From positions 197,806 to 261,805 of the forward strand of contig NZ_JOJL01000042.1 in assembly GCF_000721705.1 (NCBI RefSeq): a DNA stretch of 64,000 bases. The letters are read 5' to 3'. The position numbers and the translations under genes were made by a program. Of the stretch, positions 53,489 to 62,171 are shown in pieces. This DNA is from Actinoplanes subtropicus (GTDB lineage Bacteria > Actinomycetota > Actinomycetes > Mycobacteriales > Micromonosporaceae). Numbering within the stretch: the stretch's first letter is position 1; every line of letters starts with the position of its first letter. A model generated the notes under the pieces. That model searched no databases and was not told the DNA's origin. It was given only the letters and a program-made list of their open reading frames with translations.

Positions 53489-54633
53489 TGTTCGAGTACT
53501 TCCCCGGCAACTACGTCTGGAACCTCAGCGTGGTCGCCGCGCTCAACAGCGGCGGGCTGATCGACGAGGTCGACCGGGCCTGCCGGCCGGTCCGCGAGCT
53601 CGCGGCGCAAGGCTCGGACGCCGGCACCCGCGAGCTGATGGCCGCCTGGACCGCGGTCGTCGACGACCTGGAGGCCCAGGCGGTCGAGGCCGAGCGGGCC
53701 GGGCACACCCGGGCGGCCGGGCAGGCGTACCTCCGGGCCACCAACTACCTCACCCAGGCCGAGCGGATGCAGCGCGCGCACGCCCCCGGCCGCCGCGAGA
53801 TCTACCAGCGCTGCCTGGACCTCATGCAGAAGACCTTCGACCTGATCGATCCCGGGACCGTACGGGTGGCCATCCCGTTCGAGGGCACCACGCTGCCGGC
53901 CTACTTCACCCCGGCCGGCCCGGGGGCCCCCTGCATGATCATGTTCAACGGGCTGGACTCCACCAAGGAGCACATGTACGTCTCCGGGTTCCCGCAGGAG
54001 CTGCGGGCCCGCGGGATCGCCACGCTGATGGTCGACTGCCCGGGCAGCGGCGAGGCGCTGCGCTTCGGCGGCCTCACCGCCCGGGTGGAGACCGAGGACT
54101 GGGCCGCCGCGTGCGTCGACTACCTGCTGGCGAGCGGGGACGTCGACCCGGCCCGGATCGGGCTGGCCGGCTGGTCGCTGGGCGGGTACTACGCGCCGCG
54201 GGCCGCCGCCTTCGAGAAGCGGCTCGCGCTCTGCGTGGCCTGGGGCGCCAACCACAACTGGGGCGAGGTGCAGCTGCGCCGCCTCGAACGCGAGGGCGAG
54301 AACCCGGTGCCGCACTACTGGGACCACGTGATGTGGGTCTGGGGCGCGCCCGACCTGGACACCTTCATCAAGAAGGCCACCGACGTCCACCTGGACGGGG
54401 TGGTCGAGCGGATCACCGTGCCGTTCCTGGTCGTGCACGGCGAGAACGACCGGCAGATCCCGCTCCGGTACGCCCACCGGTCGTACGAGCAGGCCACCGC
54501 CAGCCCGCGCCGGGAACTGCGGATCTTCACGCCGGCCGAGGGCGGCGCCGAGCACATCGGCCTCGACCACCTGCCACACGTGAGCGTCTACATCGCCGAC
54601 TGGATCGCGGACGTTTTCGGGACGAACGCATGA
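53488..54633 (+). CDS. Alpha/beta hydrolase like 2,6-dihydroxypseudooxynicotine hydrolase
   Basis: A 381-residue hydrolase with a ~130-residue helical N-terminal cap and a catalytic core. Nucleophile S230 is in AGWSLGGYYAPR; an acid is near HGENDRQIPLRYAH, and the His is in EHIGLDHLPH. This layout matches FrsA-like C-C bond hydrolases, including the nicotine-pathway enzyme that splits 2,6-dihydroxypseudooxynicotine. Its role with a monooxygenase and extradiol dioxygenase suggests C-C cleavage of a ring-derived or side-chain ketone; the substrate is inferred only broadly. Confidence 0.86.
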   Translation: MFEYFPGNYVWNLSVVAALNSGGLIDEVDRACRPVRELAAQGSDAGTRELMAAWTAVVDDLEAQAVEAERAGHTRAAGQAYLRATNYLTQAERMQRAHAPGRREIYQRCLDLMQKTFDLIDPGTVRVAIPFEGTTLPAYFTPAGPGAPCMIMFNGLDSTKEHMYVSGFPQELRARGIATLMVDCPGSGEALRFGGLTARVETEDWAAACVDYLLASGDVDPARIGLAGWSLGGYYAPRAAAFEKRLALCVAWGANHNWGEVQLRRLEREGENPVPHYWDHVMWVWGAPDLDTFIKKATDVHLDGVVERITVPFLVVHGENDRQIPLRYAHRSYEQATASPRRELRIFTPAEGGAEHIGLDHLPHVSVYIADWIADVFGTNA

Positions 54634-54722
54634 CCGCCTGCACCGAGCGGCACCTCCATGAGTTGTGCGCCCAGGCCGCAGGCGAGGGCCAGAAGGGCAT
54701 GCCTAAGGAGGGCACAGCGTGA
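54630..54722 (+). CDS. 30-codon translationally coupled micro-ORF
   Basis: ATG 54630 overlaps the hydrolase stop (ATGA) and its own stop at 54720-54722 overlaps the GTG start of the cyclase-family gene (GTGA). The 30-residue peptide (MTACTERHLHELCAQAAGEG, then QKGMPKEGTA) has two cysteines, two histidines and a basic tail. GGAG (in AAGGAGGGC) near its end is the ribosome-binding site of the next gene. It may be a real small protein, a coupling leader or the stump of a deleted gene. I recognise no family. Confidence 0.5.
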   Translation: MTACTERHLHELCAQAAGEGQKGMPKEGTA

Positions 54723-55690
54723 GCGCCCTCGACCGCACCGACCCGGAAGGCGCCATCGCCGCCGCCGCGAAACGCAACTCCAATTGGGGGCGGTGGGGAC
54801 CGGACGACGTACGGGGAACCATGAACTTCCTGACCGACGAGAAGCGCAGGGCAGCCGGAGCGCTGATCCGGCGGGGTCTGTCGTTCTCCCTGGCGCAGTC
54901 GTTCGACATGGACGGGCCGCAGAAGGGCTGGCGGCGCCGCACCAACCCGGTGCACACCATGCTCGACACCGGCACCGACGCGGCGGCCGGCAACCAGGGC
55001 TTCCCGCACGGCATCGGCGGCGCCGACGACGTGATCGCGATGCCGCTGCAGTGCTCGACCCAGTGGGACGGCCTCGGCCACATCTTCGACCACGGGTTCT
55101 CCTGGAACGGCCGGCTCGCCGCCGAGACGGTGACCAGCCTAGGCGACAACACCACCGGCATCGAGACGGTCGCCGGGGTGATCGCCGGCCGGGGCGTGCT
55201 GCTCGACGTGGGCCGGGCCTTCGGTACCGGCGGCGAGCTGCCGGACGGGTTCGCGATCACCCGGGCGCACCTGGAGGAGACCGTCGAGCGGCAGGGCGCC
55301 ACCTCGGCGGTCGGCCGCGGCGACATCGTGGTCGTCCGCACCGGACAGCTGAGCCGGTGCCGGCGCGAGGGCTGGGGCGACTACGCGGGCGGGCCGGCAC
55401 CGGGCCTGTCGTTCACCACGGCGGACTGGCTGCACGACACCGAGATCGCCGCGATCGCCACCGACACCTGGGGCTTCGAGGTGCGGCCGAACGAGTTCGA
55501 CGACGCCTTCCAGCCGCTGCACCAGGTGGCCATCCCACACATCGGGCTCTTCCTCGGCGAGATGTGGGACCCGGACGCCCTGGCCGTCCACTGCGCCGCC
55601 GCCAACGTGTACGACTTCTGGCTCACCGCCGCGCCGCTGCCGATCACCGGGGCGGTCGGCTCTCCGATCAACCCGATCGCCGTCACCTGA
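54719..55690 (+). CDS. Cyclase-family (kynurenine formamidase-like) hydrolase
   Basis: A 323-residue member of the metal-dependent cyclase family (PF04199). The metal site region reads PLQCSTQWDGLGHIFDHGFS, the variant of the HxGTHxDxxxH motif found in the longer bacterial branch, and a second conserved part is VGRGDIVVVRTGQ. Such enzymes hydrolyse amides or lactones in aromatic and N-heterocycle pathways. It is the last gene of the operon that starts at 50510; GTG 54719 is coupled to the micro-ORF stop. Confidence 0.88.
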   Translation: MSALDRTDPEGAIAAAAKRNSNWGRWGPDDVRGTMNFLTDEKRRAAGALIRRGLSFSLAQSFDMDGPQKGWRRRTNPVHTMLDTGTDAAAGNQGFPHGIGGADDVIAMPLQCSTQWDGLGHIFDHGFSWNGRLAAETVTSLGDNTTGIETVAGVIAGRGVLLDVGRAFGTGGELPDGFAITRAHLEETVERQGATSAVGRGDIVVVRTGQLSRCRREGWGDYAGGPAPGLSFTTADWLHDTEIAAIATDTWGFEVRPNEFDDAFQPLHQVAIPHIGLFLGEMWDPDALAVHCAAANVYDFWLTAAPLPITGAVGSPINPIAVT

Positions 55691-55764
55691 CCCGGGTCGC
55701 CGGCCGTGTGCCTTTTCCGCGGTTCGGTGAACCCGGACGCCGGTGCGGCGCTACGTCATTGACG

Positions 55765-56382
55765 ATGGAAGCTGTGACGGGTGCGGCCGGGCGGTCCTGG
55801 CGATGGGTGGCGACCGGGCGGGGCTCGGCCGAGCCCGCCGGCGAGGCCACCGACGCGGCCGTCCTCGCCGCGATCGCGGCGGGTGACGGCGGCGCGCTGA
55901 GCGAGCTCTACCGGCGGCACGCTCGTGCGCTGTTCGGCTATCTGCTGCGGGTCTGCGGCGACCGGATGACGGCCGAGGAGATCCTGCAGGACACGTTGCT
56001 GGCGGTCTGGCGCGGCGCGGACACCTTCGAGGCGCGTTCGAGCGTGCGGACGTGGCTGTTCGCGGTGGCCCGGCGTCAGGCGTATCAGCGGCTGCGGCTG
56101 CAACCGGCGCCGGTGCCGGTCGAGCCGGCCGAGGTGGCGGACGCCGCGCCGGGTCCGGACGAGTTGGCGGTGCTGGCCTCGGGCGGCACCGCGGTCGCCG
56201 GCGCCATCGCCCGGCTGGCCGCCCACCATCGCGACGTGATCGGGCTGGCGATGGTCGCCGGCCTGCCGCTGGCCGAGGTCGCGGAGATCATCGGGGTGCC
56301 GGTCGGCACCGTGAAGAGCCGCCTGTTCCACGGCCGGGCGGCCTTGGCCCGGATGTTGGCGGAGGAGGGCCGGCGGGCATGA
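55765..56382 (+). CDS. ECF RNA polymerase sigma factor
   Basis: A 205-residue sigma factor. Region 2 is about 45-105 (LYRRHARALFGYLLRVCGDR, MTAEEILQDTLLAVWRGADT) and region 4 about 140-195 (AHHRDVIGLAMVAGLPLAEV, AEIIGVPVGTVKSRLFHGRA). Upstream, TGAACC (about 55727) and CTACGTC lie about 20 bases apart, a weak ECF-type promoter that would fit autoregulation. ATG 55765. Overlaps the anti-sigma gene by 4 bases. Confidence 0.9.
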   Translation: MEAVTGAAGRSWRWVATGRGSAEPAGEATDAAVLAAIAAGDGGALSELYRRHARALFGYLLRVCGDRMTAEEILQDTLLAVWRGADTFEARSSVRTWLFAVARRQAYQRLRLQPAPVPVEPAEVADAAPGPDELAVLASGGTAVAGAIARLAAHHRDVIGLAMVAGLPLAEVAEIIGVPVGTVKSRLFHGRAALARMLAEEGRRA

Positions 56383-57206
56383 ACGAGTTCCTTGCCGAGT
56401 ACGCCGCGGGCACCCTGCCGCCGCCACGGGCGGACGAGGTGCGCCGTCATCTGAGTGGTTGCGCCGAGTGCCGAGCCGATCTCGCGGCGTGGCGCGCACT
56501 GGCCGGACCCGGCGAACCGGTCGCGCCGCCCGGACCGCGGATCGTGGCGGCGGCGCTGGTGCGGGGGCTGTCACCGATACCGGCCACGGGCCCGCGGTGG
56601 CGGTTGCCGCTGGCCCTGGCCCGCGCCCAGCTGCGCATCATCCCGGCGCTGATCTGGGTGGCCTCGGCGCTCGCGCTCGCGGTCGGCGTCCTTGTCGTCC
56701 GGCACGACCCGCACCTGTTCGCCCTGGTCACCCCGCTGGTCGCGGCGATGGGCATCGCCGGTGTGGCGGGAACCGAGCACGACCCGGCGGTGGAGATCAC
56801 GGCCGCCACGCCGACGCCGCCCCGGCTGGTCCTCCTGACGCGGGTCACTCTGGTCCTCGGCTTCGACGTGGCGCTGAGCCTGGCCGGGTCGGCGCTGCTC
56901 GGCACCCTCGGCGCCGGCCTCGGCGACTGGCTCGGCCCGGCCGCGCTGCTCTCCGCCCTCTCCCTGCTCGGGGCCGTCACGGTCGGCGCCGAGGCGGCGG
57001 CGGTCGTGGTGGCCGTGTCGTGGACCCTGCGGCTGGCCTGGTCGGACTGGTTCGACCAGCGCTGGGCCTGGCTGATCCCGATCCGGGCGCTGTGGGACAC
57101 CAACGCCGAGACGCTGGGCGGCGCGCTGCTGCTCGCGGCTCTCGCGGTTTTTCTCGCCGGCCATCGTGAACCGCGGCGCGTCCGGCGCGCTACTCCGCTG
57201 ACATGA
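56379..57206 (+). CDS. Membrane anti-sigma factor with zinc-finger domain
   Basis: A 275-residue protein. The N-terminal ZAS-type zinc-binding motif is H24-x3-C28-x2-C31 (RRHLSGCAEC). About six TM helices follow from residue 85 (IIPALIWVASALALAVGVLV, LFALVTPLVAAMGIAGVAG and others), more than the single helix usual in anti-sigma factors. It should hold the upstream sigma factor at the membrane. Stop overlaps the next permease gene (ATGA), tying the sensor to the ABC exporter. Confidence 0.87.
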   Translation: MNEFLAEYAAGTLPPPRADEVRRHLSGCAECRADLAAWRALAGPGEPVAPPGPRIVAAALVRGLSPIPATGPRWRLPLALARAQLRIIPALIWVASALALAVGVLVVRHDPHLFALVTPLVAAMGIAGVAGTEHDPAVEITAATPTPPRLVLLTRVTLVLGFDVALSLAGSALLGTLGAGLGDWLGPAALLSALSLLGAVTVGAEAAAVVVAVSWTLRLAWSDWFDQRWAWLIPIRALWDTNAETLGGALLLAALAVFLAGHREPRRVRRATPLT

Positions 57207-57883
57207 CAGGTTCGCTCTTGCGGTACGAGGTGCGCCGCGCGGGCCGGCCGGTGCTCCTGGCGCCGCCGCTCGCGGCGGCGGCGGTGGGCACGGTCGCCCT
57301 CCTCGGCGTGCGGTCCGGCGACGACCAGCGGGCGGCGTACGCGTTCTTCTGCGTCCTCGAGATGGCCATCCCGCTCGCGGTGGGGATCGGCACCGGTTCC
57401 CTGGTCGGACGCGACCCGGCACTCGAGCTTCAGCTGACGCTGCCCACCCGCTACCGCACCACGCTGCTGCGCCGCACGGCGGTGGCCGTCGGCATGGGCG
57501 CGCTGGTCGCGTCCGTGGTCTCCGAGCTGCTCGTGGCGACCGGTTGGTGGCAGCGCTGGCCGCGGGCGACGGGCGGCTGGCCGGGCCAGCTCACCTGGCT
57601 CGCCCCGACCCTCGCGCTCGCCGCTGTCGGGCTGCTGGCCGCCGCGCTGCTGCGCGCGCCGGCGGCGGCCGCGGCCGTGGTGGCGGGTCTGTGGCTGTTC
57701 GAGCAGGTGGCGCCCGACTGGGTGCCCTCGCCGCTGCTTCTGTTCGCGACCACCCGGCCGTTCACCGGCGATTGGACGGTCAATCGGATCGTGCTTTTGG
57801 CCAGTGCGGCGGTGCTGCTGGCCGCGGCGTGGCCGTTGCTGGGCCGGGCGCAGTGGCTGCTCGCCGGGGAGCGATCGGAATGA
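57203..57883 (+). CDS. ABC exporter membrane protein, subunit 1
   Basis: A 226-residue protein with about six TM helices (VLLAPPLAAAAVGTVALLGV, AYAFFCVLEMAIPLAVGIGT, LTWLAPTLALAAVGLLAAAL, IVLLASAAVLLAAAWPLLGR). Weak similarity to ABC-2-type permeases. Its overlap with the anti-sigma gene and with the next permease supports one transporter complex. Confidence 0.8.
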   Translation: MTGSLLRYEVRRAGRPVLLAPPLAAAAVGTVALLGVRSGDDQRAAYAFFCVLEMAIPLAVGIGTGSLVGRDPALELQLTLPTRYRTTLLRRTAVAVGMGALVASVVSELLVATGWWQRWPRATGGWPGQLTWLAPTLALAAVGLLAAALLRAPAAAAAVVAGLWLFEQVAPDWVPSPLLLFATTRPFTGDWTVNRIVLLASAAVLLAAAWPLLGRAQWLLAGERSE

Positions 57884-58683
57884 CCGCCTTCCTGGCCGCC
57901 ACCCGGTACGAGCTGCGCATGCAACTGCGCCGCCCGGCGTTGTGGGTCACGTACGCGCTGCTGCTGGTGGTGCTGGCCGCGTTCAGCGGGCTGCTGTCGA
58001 TCTGGCACGAGACCGATCCGAAGATCGCGATGGTGCGGACCGCGATCTCGGAGGAGATCCCGCTGCCCGTCGGGTTCGCGTTCCTTCTCGCCGACCGGAT
58101 GGTCCGCGACGTCCGGCTCGACGTCGCCGACCTGCTCGACGCCGCGCCGGCGAGCGGGCTCGGCCGGCTGCTCGGCAAGTACACCGGGAGCGGCCTCGCC
58201 ACGGCGGCGCCGATCGCCGCCATCTACTTCGGATACGCGATCAGCTACGCCGTGGCGCATCGCAGTGCCGCCGCGCTGGTCTGGGCGCCGGCCGTCTTCG
58301 CCACCGTGCTGGCGCCGGGTCTGGCCGTCGCCGGCGCCCTGGCGGTCTGCCTCCCCTCGGTCGTGCCGCCGCCGGTGTTCCGGACCCTCTTCGTGGGCTT
58401 CTGGGTGTGGAGCAGCTGGCTGATCCCGGCGACCGCGGTGCCCACGCTGGCCCAGACGGTGCTGTCGCCCACCAACGGCTACCCGCTCGAGGTGTTCTTC
58501 GGCTACCACGGCAGTCACGGCGGCACCGACCTGTGGGCCGGCCCGGCCCCCGGTGCCACGCTCAACGCCCTCCGTCCGGCACCGGAGGTGGCGACCGCCG
58601 GGCTGTCCATGGCGCTCCTGCTCGCCTCGGCCGCCGCCGTCCTCGCCCTCACCCACGTGCTCCGCACTCGCCCGGCCCGATAG
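57880..58683 (+). CDS. ABC exporter membrane protein, subunit 2
   Basis: A 267-residue ABC-2-type permease with about six TM helices (ALWVTYALLLVVLAAFSGLL, VWAPAVFATVLAPGLAVAGA, TAGLSMALLLASAAAVLALT) and an early cytosolic coupling region (RYELRMQLRRPALWVTYA). Starts in the stop of subunit 1 (ATGA). With the ATPase 10 bases downstream it completes an exporter whose substrate is unknown. Confidence 0.83.
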   Translation: MTAFLAATRYELRMQLRRPALWVTYALLLVVLAAFSGLLSIWHETDPKIAMVRTAISEEIPLPVGFAFLLADRMVRDVRLDVADLLDAAPASGLGRLLGKYTGSGLATAAPIAAIYFGYAISYAVAHRSAAALVWAPAVFATVLAPGLAVAGALAVCLPSVVPPPVFRTLFVGFWVWSSWLIPATAVPTLAQTVLSPTNGYPLEVFFGYHGSHGGTDLWAGPAPGATLNALRPAPEVATAGLSMALLLASAAAVLALTHVLRTRPAR

Positions 58684-58693
58684 GAGAGACCCG

Positions 58694-59560
58694 ATGCGCA
58701 TCGAGATCAGCCAGCTCAGCAAGGCGTACCGGGGTAGCGTGCGGGCCCTCGACCGGCTGGACCTGACCATCCCCACCGGCATGTACGGCCTCTTGGGCGC
58801 CAACGGCGCGGGCAAGACCACGCTGATGCGGATCCTGGCCGGTCTGCTCAAGCCCACCGGCGGCAGCGTTCGGGTAGGCGGTCACGACATCGCCACCGGC
58901 GCCGGCCGTCTCGCGGTGCAGCGGGCCCTCGGCTACCTGCCCCAGGATCTGGGCGTCTACCCGGAACTGTCGGCCCGCGAGTTCCTCGACTACGTGGCGC
59001 TGCTCAAGGGCCTCGACGCACGACCGGCCCGCCGTCGCCGGGTGGGCGAGGTACTGGAGATCACCGGGCTGTCCGGCGAGGCCGACCGCAAGCTCAGGAC
59101 GTACTCGGGCGGCATGCGCCGCCGCGTCGGCATCGCCCAAGCGCTGCTGGCCGACCCGCGGCTGCTCATCGTCGACGAGCCGACCGCCGGACTGGACCCC
59201 GAGGAACGCATCCGGTTCCGGACCCTGCTCGCCCGTCTGGCCGGGCGGCGTACCGTGCTGCTGAGCACCCACATCGTCGAGGACATCGCCCAGACCTGCC
59301 GCGACGTCGCCGTCCTGGCCAAGGGCCGCCTCGTGTTCGAAGGCACCGTGACCGATCTGACCGCGCGGGCCGAGGGCCGGGTCTGGACGCTGACCACCGC
59401 CGATCCGCCACCGACCGGCGGCCTGGTCGTCTCGGCGCTGCCGGACGGCGCGGGGATGCGTTACCGGGTGGTCGCGGGCACGACCCCGCCGGCGGGGGCC
59501 CAGCCCGCCACCCCCACCCTCGAGGACGGATACCTGGCGCTGAGCTCCGCCCGAGAGTGA
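58694..59560 (+). CDS. ABC exporter ATP-binding protein
   Basis: A 288-residue ATPase of the DrrA/CcmA-like export type. Walker A GANGAGKTT near 36-44, Q-loop GYLPQDLGVYPELSA, signature YSGGMRRRVGIAQAL and Walker B LLIVDEPTAGLDP, with the switch His in LLSTHIVED. A ~65-residue C-terminal extension follows. RBS GGAGAG. It energises the two membrane subunits; expression under the linked sigma factor suggests export or repair of an envelope component on stress. Confidence 0.93.
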   Translation: MRIEISQLSKAYRGSVRALDRLDLTIPTGMYGLLGANGAGKTTLMRILAGLLKPTGGSVRVGGHDIATGAGRLAVQRALGYLPQDLGVYPELSAREFLDYVALLKGLDARPARRRRVGEVLEITGLSGEADRKLRTYSGGMRRRVGIAQALLADPRLLIVDEPTAGLDPEERIRFRTLLARLAGRRTVLLSTHIVEDIAQTCRDVAVLAKGRLVFEGTVTDLTARAEGRVWTLTTADPPPTGGLVVSALPDGAGMRYRVVAGTTPPAGAQPATPTLEDGYLALSSARE

Positions 59561-59618
59561 GGTGACTCTCACCGGTTAAAGATTGCTCATTGGGCAAGAT
59601 CCGGCAGAAGCTTGACCG

Positions 59619-60446
59619 ATGAGGGGGAAGCGGGCGGCACGGGAGATCCTGTTCGTGGCGGCGCTGTTCCTGGCGTACAAACTCGGCCGGGTTTTGGTCG
59701 AAGGACACGTCGGGGCGGCACTCACCAACGCGCAGGACGTCTGGAACTTCGAGCGGCTGGTGCACCTGCCGAGCGAGGCGGGGCTGCAAGCGACGCTGCT
59801 CGGGCACACCTGGTGGGTCCGCGTGGCCAACTGCTTCTACGCGTACGTGCATTTCCCGGCCACCGCCGCCGCCCTGATCTGGCTGTACCGCAAACGGCCG
59901 GAGATCTACCTGTGGTTCCGCCGGACCCTCGCCTCCCTCACCGCGCTCGCCCTGATCATCCACGCGCTGTTCCCGCTCGCCCCGCCGCGCATGCTGACCG
60001 CGGCCGGGATGGTCGACACCGGGCATCTCTACGGGCCGTCGGTCTACGGGTCGCCGTCGACCGACACGCTGAGCAACCAGTACGCGGCCATGCCGTCGCT
60101 GCACGTGGGCTGGGCCCTCGCGGTGGCGGTCGCGCTGATCGTGGCGACCCGCTCCCGGTGGCGCTGGCTGTGGCTGGCCCACCCGGCGCTGACGCTGCTG
60201 GTTGTGGTGGTCACCGGCAACCACTACTGGCTGGACGCGATCGCGGCGGCGGTGCTGGTCGCGCTGGTGCTGGCGGTGGTCACGCCGCTGTCCCGGCCGG
60301 TCCGGGCGTACGACATCCCGTCCGTGCCGTCGTTCGCCGGTCTCGGGGTGTTCCGGCCGGAGCTTCCGGAACAGCGGCGCGACGAGCCGGCGCTTCCGGC
60401 GTACGCCCGGAAAAACCCACCCGGCGGGGGTGGGTCGCTCGGCTGA
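59619..60446 (+). CDS. PAP2-family membrane phosphatase/inositol phosphotransferase-like protein
   Basis: A 275-residue protein with about six TM helices. PAP2 motifs are visible: PSLHVGWALAVAVALI with the catalytic region His, and TGNHYWLDAIAAAVLVAL with the second His and Asp. The order and the N-terminal region YVHFPATAAALIWLYRK match the Aur1/Ipt1-like PAP2 branch. It would act on a lipid phosphate or transfer a headgroup. The C-terminal 50 residues are polar and proline-rich. Confidence 0.87.
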   Translation: MRGKRAAREILFVAALFLAYKLGRVLVEGHVGAALTNAQDVWNFERLVHLPSEAGLQATLLGHTWWVRVANCFYAYVHFPATAAALIWLYRKRPEIYLWFRRTLASLTALALIIHALFPLAPPRMLTAAGMVDTGHLYGPSVYGSPSTDTLSNQYAAMPSLHVGWALAVAVALIVATRSRWRWLWLAHPALTLLVVVVTGNHYWLDAIAAAVLVALVLAVVTPLSRPVRAYDIPSVPSFAGLGVFRPELPEQRRDEPALPAYARKNPPGGGGSLG

Positions 60447-60467
60447 AGCAGAGCGTAGTTTTCGCCT

Positions 60468-62171
60468 GTGATCGACATTCGCGGGTGGGTGCCGGGCGTC
60501 CGGACGGTGACCACCTACCGGGCCGCCTGGCTGCCCCGCGACCTGGTCGCCGGCGTCGTGCTGACCACCCTGCTGGTCCCGCAGGGCATGGCGTACGCCG
60601 AACTCGCGGGCCTGCCGGCGATCACCGGCCTGTACACCTCGATCCTCTGCCTGCTGGCCTACGCGGTCTTCGGCCCGTCCCGGATCCTCGTCCTCGGGCC
60701 GGACTCCTCGCTCGGGCCGATGATCGCCACGGTGATCGTCGCGGGGCTCGGCGCGGGAGCCGGCCCGGGCGAGACGATCGCGCTCGCCGCCACCCTGAGC
60801 CTGCTGGTCGGGGTGCTGCTCGTGCTGGCCGGTGTGGCGAAGCTCGGTTTCCTGGCGGACCTGCTGTCGCACCCCACCCAGCTCGGCTATCTCAACGGCC
60901 TCGCGCTGACCATCCTGATCGGTCAGCTGCCGAAACTGTTCGGCTTCCCGGTCGACGCAGACGGGCTGATCGCCGAGGCGAAGGGCTTCGCCGAGGGCGT
61001 CGCCGCCGGTAGGACCGTGCCGGCCGCGCTGGTGATCGGCGTTTTCGGGCTGGCCGTGATCCTGGCGCTGCGGACCTGGCTGCCGAGGGTGCCGGGCGTG
61101 CTGATCGCGGTCGTGCTCTCGATCGCGGCCGTCGCGGCGTTCGGCCTCCAGGAGCGCGGCGTCGACCTGGTCGGGGCGCTGCCGCAAGGGTTCCCGCCGT
61201 TCGAGGTGCCGCACTTCTCCCTCGGCCAGCTGAGCGTTCTCGCCGGGGGAGCGCTCGGGATCACCCTGGTGTCGCTGACCGACACGATCTCCACGGCGTC
61301 CGCGTTCGCCGCCCGTACCGGCCAGGAGGTGCGCGGCAACCAGGAGATGGTGGGCATCGGCGCGGCCAACATCGCGGCCTCGTTCTTCCAGGGGTTCCCG
61401 GTCAGCACCAGCGGGTCGCGCACCGCGGTGGCCGAGCAGTCGGGCGCCCGCACCCAGGTCACCGGGGTGGTTGGGGCGGTGGCGATCAGCCTGATGCTGC
61501 TGTTCGCGCCCGGGCTGCTGCGCGACCTGCCGCAGCCGACCCTGGCGGCCGTGGTGATCGCGGCGGCGGTGTCGCTGGCCGACCTTCCGGGCCTGGTGCG
61601 GCTCTGGAAACGCCGGCGGATGGAGTTCGGCCTCGGCATCGCCGCGTTCCTCGGGGTGGCGATCCTCGGCGTGCTGCCCGGCATCGCGGTCGCGGTCGGC
61701 CTGTCGGTGCTGAACGTGTTCCGGCGGGTGTGGTGGCCGTACCAGGCGGTGCTCGGGCGGGCCGACGGGGTGAGCGGCTACCACGACGTCAGCGTCCACC
61801 CGGCCGCGCGGCGGCTGCCCGGCCTGCTGATCTTCCGGTTCGACGCGCCGCTGATCTTCGCCAACGTCCGCACGTTCCGCGACCGGATCCGCGGCTTCAT
61901 GGCCGCCGACCCCGCCCTCAAGTGGATCATCGTGGCCGCCGAGCCGATCACCGACGTCGACACCACGGCCGCGGACACCCTGGAGGAGCTCGACGAGGAG
62001 CTGAACGCGCGCGGGATCAGCCTCGTCTTCGCCGAGATGAAGAGCCCGGTCCAGCAGAAGATCGACCGGTACCAGCTGACCCGGACGATCGACCCGGCGC
62101 ACTTCTTCCCGACGGTCGAGGAGGCGGTGGCCGCCTACCGCCGGGAGACCGGCGCGAAGTGGGTTTTTTAG
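60468..62171 (+). CDS. SulP family anion transporter with STAS domain
   Basis: A 567-residue transporter. The SulP signature region is PRDLVAGVVLTTLLVPQGMA, AYAELAGLPAITGLYTS and FGPSRILVLGPDSSLGPMIA. About eleven to fourteen TM helices are followed by a C-terminal STAS domain (about 435-560, LLIFRFDAPLIFANVRTF, ADPALKWIIVAAEPITDVD). Members import sulfate, bicarbonate or other anions; the substrate is open. GTG 60468 start. Convergent with the amidohydrolase (4-base overlap). Confidence 0.93.
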   Translation: MIDIRGWVPGVRTVTTYRAAWLPRDLVAGVVLTTLLVPQGMAYAELAGLPAITGLYTSILCLLAYAVFGPSRILVLGPDSSLGPMIATVIVAGLGAGAGPGETIALAATLSLLVGVLLVLAGVAKLGFLADLLSHPTQLGYLNGLALTILIGQLPKLFGFPVDADGLIAEAKGFAEGVAAGRTVPAALVIGVFGLAVILALRTWLPRVPGVLIAVVLSIAAVAAFGLQERGVDLVGALPQGFPPFEVPHFSLGQLSVLAGGALGITLVSLTDTISTASAFAARTGQEVRGNQEMVGIGAANIAASFFQGFPVSTSGSRTAVAEQSGARTQVTGVVGAVAISLMLLFAPGLLRDLPQPTLAAVVIAAAVSLADLPGLVRLWKRRRMEFGLGIAAFLGVAILGVLPGIAVAVGLSVLNVFRRVWWPYQAVLGRADGVSGYHDVSVHPAARRLPGLLIFRFDAPLIFANVRTFRDRIRGFMAADPALKWIIVAAEPITDVDTTAADTLEELDEELNARGISLVFAEMKSPVQQKIDRYQLTRTIDPAHFFPTVEEAVAAYRRETGAKWVF

